Source of the DNA: CALXVA01 sp964587175
GTDB lineage: Bacteria; Bacillota; Clostridia; TANB77; CAG-508
NCBI GenBank assembly: GCA_964587175.1
Contig: CAZPKK010000011.1
Coordinates: 1 to 32,863, forward strand
Reading direction: 5' to 3'
DNA: 32,863 nt
In this document: piece after piece, positions 31,018 through 32,863 of the stretch
Layout: every line of letters starts with the position of its first letter
How positions within the stretch are numbered: the stretch's first letter is position 1
Notes under the pieces: model-generated
Seen by the model: only the letters and a program-made list of their open reading frames with translations
Databases searched by the model: none
Told to the model about the DNA's origin: nothing
Translations under genes and position numbers: made by a program

Positions 31018-32863
31018 ATGAACCTAGAAGGAAAATTAATTGGAAAGAGGTATGAAATATTAGAGAAAATTGGTAATGGAGGGATGGCAACAGTATATAA
31101 AGCACAAGACACAATACTTAAAAGATATGTTGCAATAAAAGTACTTAAGGAAGAATTTACAACAGATGAAGAATTTATAAAAAGATTCAATACAGAAGCA
31201 CAGTCAGCGGCAAGCTTAGCACATCAAAATATTGTATCAATATATGATGTTGGTATGGAAGATAATATTTATTACATAGTAATGGAGCTAATTCAAGGAA
31301 AAACATTAAAACAAATAATTGATGAAGATGGTGTACTTCCTTGGAAATGGTCTCTAGATATTGCAATACAAATTGCATCAGCATTAGAGGTAGCACATAA
31401 AAACAACATAGTACATAGAGATATAAAACCTCATAATATAATAATTACTGAAGATGGAATTGCAAAAGTTACTGATTTTGGAATAGCAAAAGCAGTATCT
31501 AATTCTACAATCACAGCATTTGGAACAACAATAGGTTCAGTACATTATTTTTCACCAGAACATGCAAGAGGGGGATTTACAGATGCTAAATCAGACCTAT
31601 ATTCACTTGGTATAGTAATGTATGAAATGCTAACAGGAAGAGTACCATTTGATGCAGATACTCCAGTATCTATTGCATTAAAGCATATGCAAGAAAAACC
31701 AGTAGAACCTATTAAATTAAATCCATCAATCCCATATTCAGTAAATAAAATAATAATGAAAGCAATGGAAAAAGATTTGAACTTACGTTACCAGTCAGCA
31801 ACAGAAATGTTAAAAGACTTAAATATGGCATTAAAAGATCCTGATGGTGATTTTGTAAGAACTTCTTCAAATGATATGGCATATACACAAAGAATTGATA
31901 CTATACCAGAAGAAGCATTAAAACAAGAAGATAATAATGGGGAAGAAAAAGATGGAAAAAAGAAAAAAGGTAAAATAAGACAATTCTTTTCTAAACATCC
32001 TGCATTAAAAGTAATACTAATAATACTTGTTATTATATTAATACCAGTAGGCGGTTTTTTCGGAACACAAGCAATACTAGGTTTAGGAAGGACTAAAGAT
32101 GTAACATTACCAAATTTTGTGGAAATGACATTAGAAGAGGCTGAAGCAGCAGCAGAAGAGGCTGGTTTGGTGTTAGAAATAACAGAAGAATTTAATTCTG
32201 ATGTAGAAGAAGGAAAAGTAATATCTCAAGACCCACCATATATGGAGGGATACCTAGTAAAAGAAGGTTCAACTGTAATTCTAGCTATAAGTAAAGGTGA
32301 AAACATAAAAGTTGTTCCAAATGTAGTAGGAATGGAACAATCTGAAGCAGAGGATGCAATAACAGCAGAAGAGCTTGAAGTAGAAGTGGTTGAAGAGTCA
32401 AGTGATAGAATAGAAGCTGGATATGTTATAAGACAGGAACCATCAGCAAATGAAGAATTAAATGCTGGTGAAACTGTAACAATATATGTAAGTACAGGCA
32501 TAAAACAAATTACAATGACACATGTAGTAGGGCAAACTGAAGATGCAGCAAAGCAAGCACTTACAGAATTAGGATTTGAAGTAACTGTAGTTTATGAAGA
32601 AGATACAAGCAAAGATGATGGAGTAGTATTAAGTCAAAGTATCAGTGCAGGAACAACAGTTGATGATGGTACATCAGTAACATTAACAGTAAATCAAATT
32701 GAAGAAATAAAAAGTGGTACAGTAAATATTAATTTAAAATCATTACTTAATGCAACAATAGAAACAGATGAAGAAGGAAATGAAATTAATCCTACTGTTA
32801 GGTTAAGAGTAACAGTAACATCAGAAGGAACAGAGGAAACAGTTTACGACCAAGATGCAAGAA
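31018..32863 (+). CDS. prkC: Serine/threonine protein kinase PrkC with PASTA domains (runs off window)
   Basis: A membrane eukaryotic-type kinase that senses muropeptides and lipid II; in Bacillus it links cell-wall signals to germination. The frame is open from ATG (GAGGAG eight bases upstream) to the window end, at least 615 residues. The kinase domain (residues about 10-275) has GNGGMATVYKA, VAIKVL with the catalytic Lys, HRDIKPHN, DFGIAK and the activation loop ending SPEH. A basic linker and transmembrane helix (about 332-350, VILIILVIILIPVGGFF) follow. Outside are three PASTA repeats, starting TLPNFVEMTLEEAEAAAEE, VPNVVGMEQSEAED and THVVGQTEDAAKQAL, and the start of a further extracellular segment. 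Normal length is 600-700, so the end is near. Confidence 0.96.
   Translation, partial: MNLEGKLIGKRYEILEKIGNGGMATVYKAQDTILKRYVAIKVLKEEFTTDEEFIKRFNTEAQSAASLAHQNIVSIYDVGMEDNIYYIVMELIQGKTLKQIIDEDGVLPWKWSLDIAIQIASALEVAHKNNIVHRDIKPHNIIITEDGIAKVTDFGIAKAVSNSTITAFGTTIGSVHYFSPEHARGGFTDAKSDLYSLGIVMYEMLTGRVPFDADTPVSIALKHMQEKPVEPIKLNPSIPYSVNKIIMKAMEKDLNLRYQSATEMLKDLNMALKDPDGDFVRTSSNDMAYTQRIDTIPEEALKQEDNNGEEKDGKKKKGKIRQFFSKHPALKVILIILVIILIPVGGFFGTQAILGLGRTKDVTLPNFVEMTLEEAEAAAEEAGLVLEITEEFNSDVEEGKVISQDPPYMEGYLVKEGSTVILAISKGENIKVVPNVVGMEQSEAEDAITAEELEVEVVEESSDRIEAGYVIRQEPSANEELNAGETVTIYVSTGIKQITMTHVVGQTEDAAKQALTELGFEVTVVYEEDTSKDDGVVLSQSISAGTTVDDGTSVTLTVNQIEEIKSGTVNINLKSLLNATIETDEEGNEINPTVRLRVTVTSEGTEETVYDQDAR

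Noticed and set aside
1..32863. DGR reverse transcriptase, template repeat, transposase or phage genes
   Set aside because: All sizeable frames are accounted for by other families; I found no RT motif, no adenine-rich copy of the variable region and no transposase.

Overview
The window is strongly AT-rich and comes from a spore-forming member of the Clostridia, probably an uncultured gut lineage. The basis is the spoVAC-spoVAD-spoVAE operon, clostridial-type housekeeping genes, AGGAGG-type ribosome sites and many TTGACA-N17-TATAAT promoters. Most of it is ordinary chromosomal core. Left to right it holds: the end of rplT; a 5'-nucleotidase-like gene; a pseudopilin/FGE-fold protein; a leftward block (spoVAE, spoVAD, spoVAC, a dodecin-like gene, rpmB, tcdA); ruvA and rarA rightward; a leftward SPFH/NfeD pair; a second pseudopilin/FGE-fold protein; recG (frame-broken); an aldose-epimerase-like gene; a small membrane protein; a spore/wall-type GH18 hydrolase; an unknown gene; greA-mfd; a SpoU methyltransferase; dtd; a diaminopentanoate-dehydrogenase-like gene; aspS; mnmA; a small unknown gene; rlmN; and the prpC (frame-broken)-prkC signalling pair running off the right edge.

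The accessory signals lie on top of this core. (1) The genes at 1211-2374 and 10256-11542 are paralogues. Each has an N-terminal membrane segment (a class III prepilin signal in the first) and a C-terminal formylglycine-generating-enzyme/C-type-lectin-like domain. The last ~130 bases of the second are abruptly GC-rich, A-poor and full of NNC codons, as expected for the variable region of a diversity-generating retroelement (DGR). No reverse transcriptase or template repeat is in the window, so it would have to be targeted in trans. (2) The mfd-SpoU gap at 22042-22499 holds what looks like a complete type I toxin-antitoxin locus: a 35-residue hydrophobic peptide with a perfect Shine-Dalgarno sequestered in a hairpin, its own promoter and terminator, and a convergent antisense RNA overlapping its 3' end. 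(3) Upstream of dtd is a probable small RNA with a consensus promoter, a perfect 35-bp tandem duplication and a terminator. (4) A ~245-bp near-perfect palindrome with 30-bp identical arms, MITE-like, separates tcdA from ruvA. (5) Short GGGGAC/GTCCCC REP-like repeats sit directly against stop codons, and one copy lies in frame inside mfd.

Three open reading frames carry one-base frame breaks (the DGR-like variable region, recG at an A7 run, and prpC). Whether these are real or assembly errors cannot be decided from the sequence alone. I found no tRNA, rRNA, CRISPR array, insertion-sequence transposase or prophage gene.
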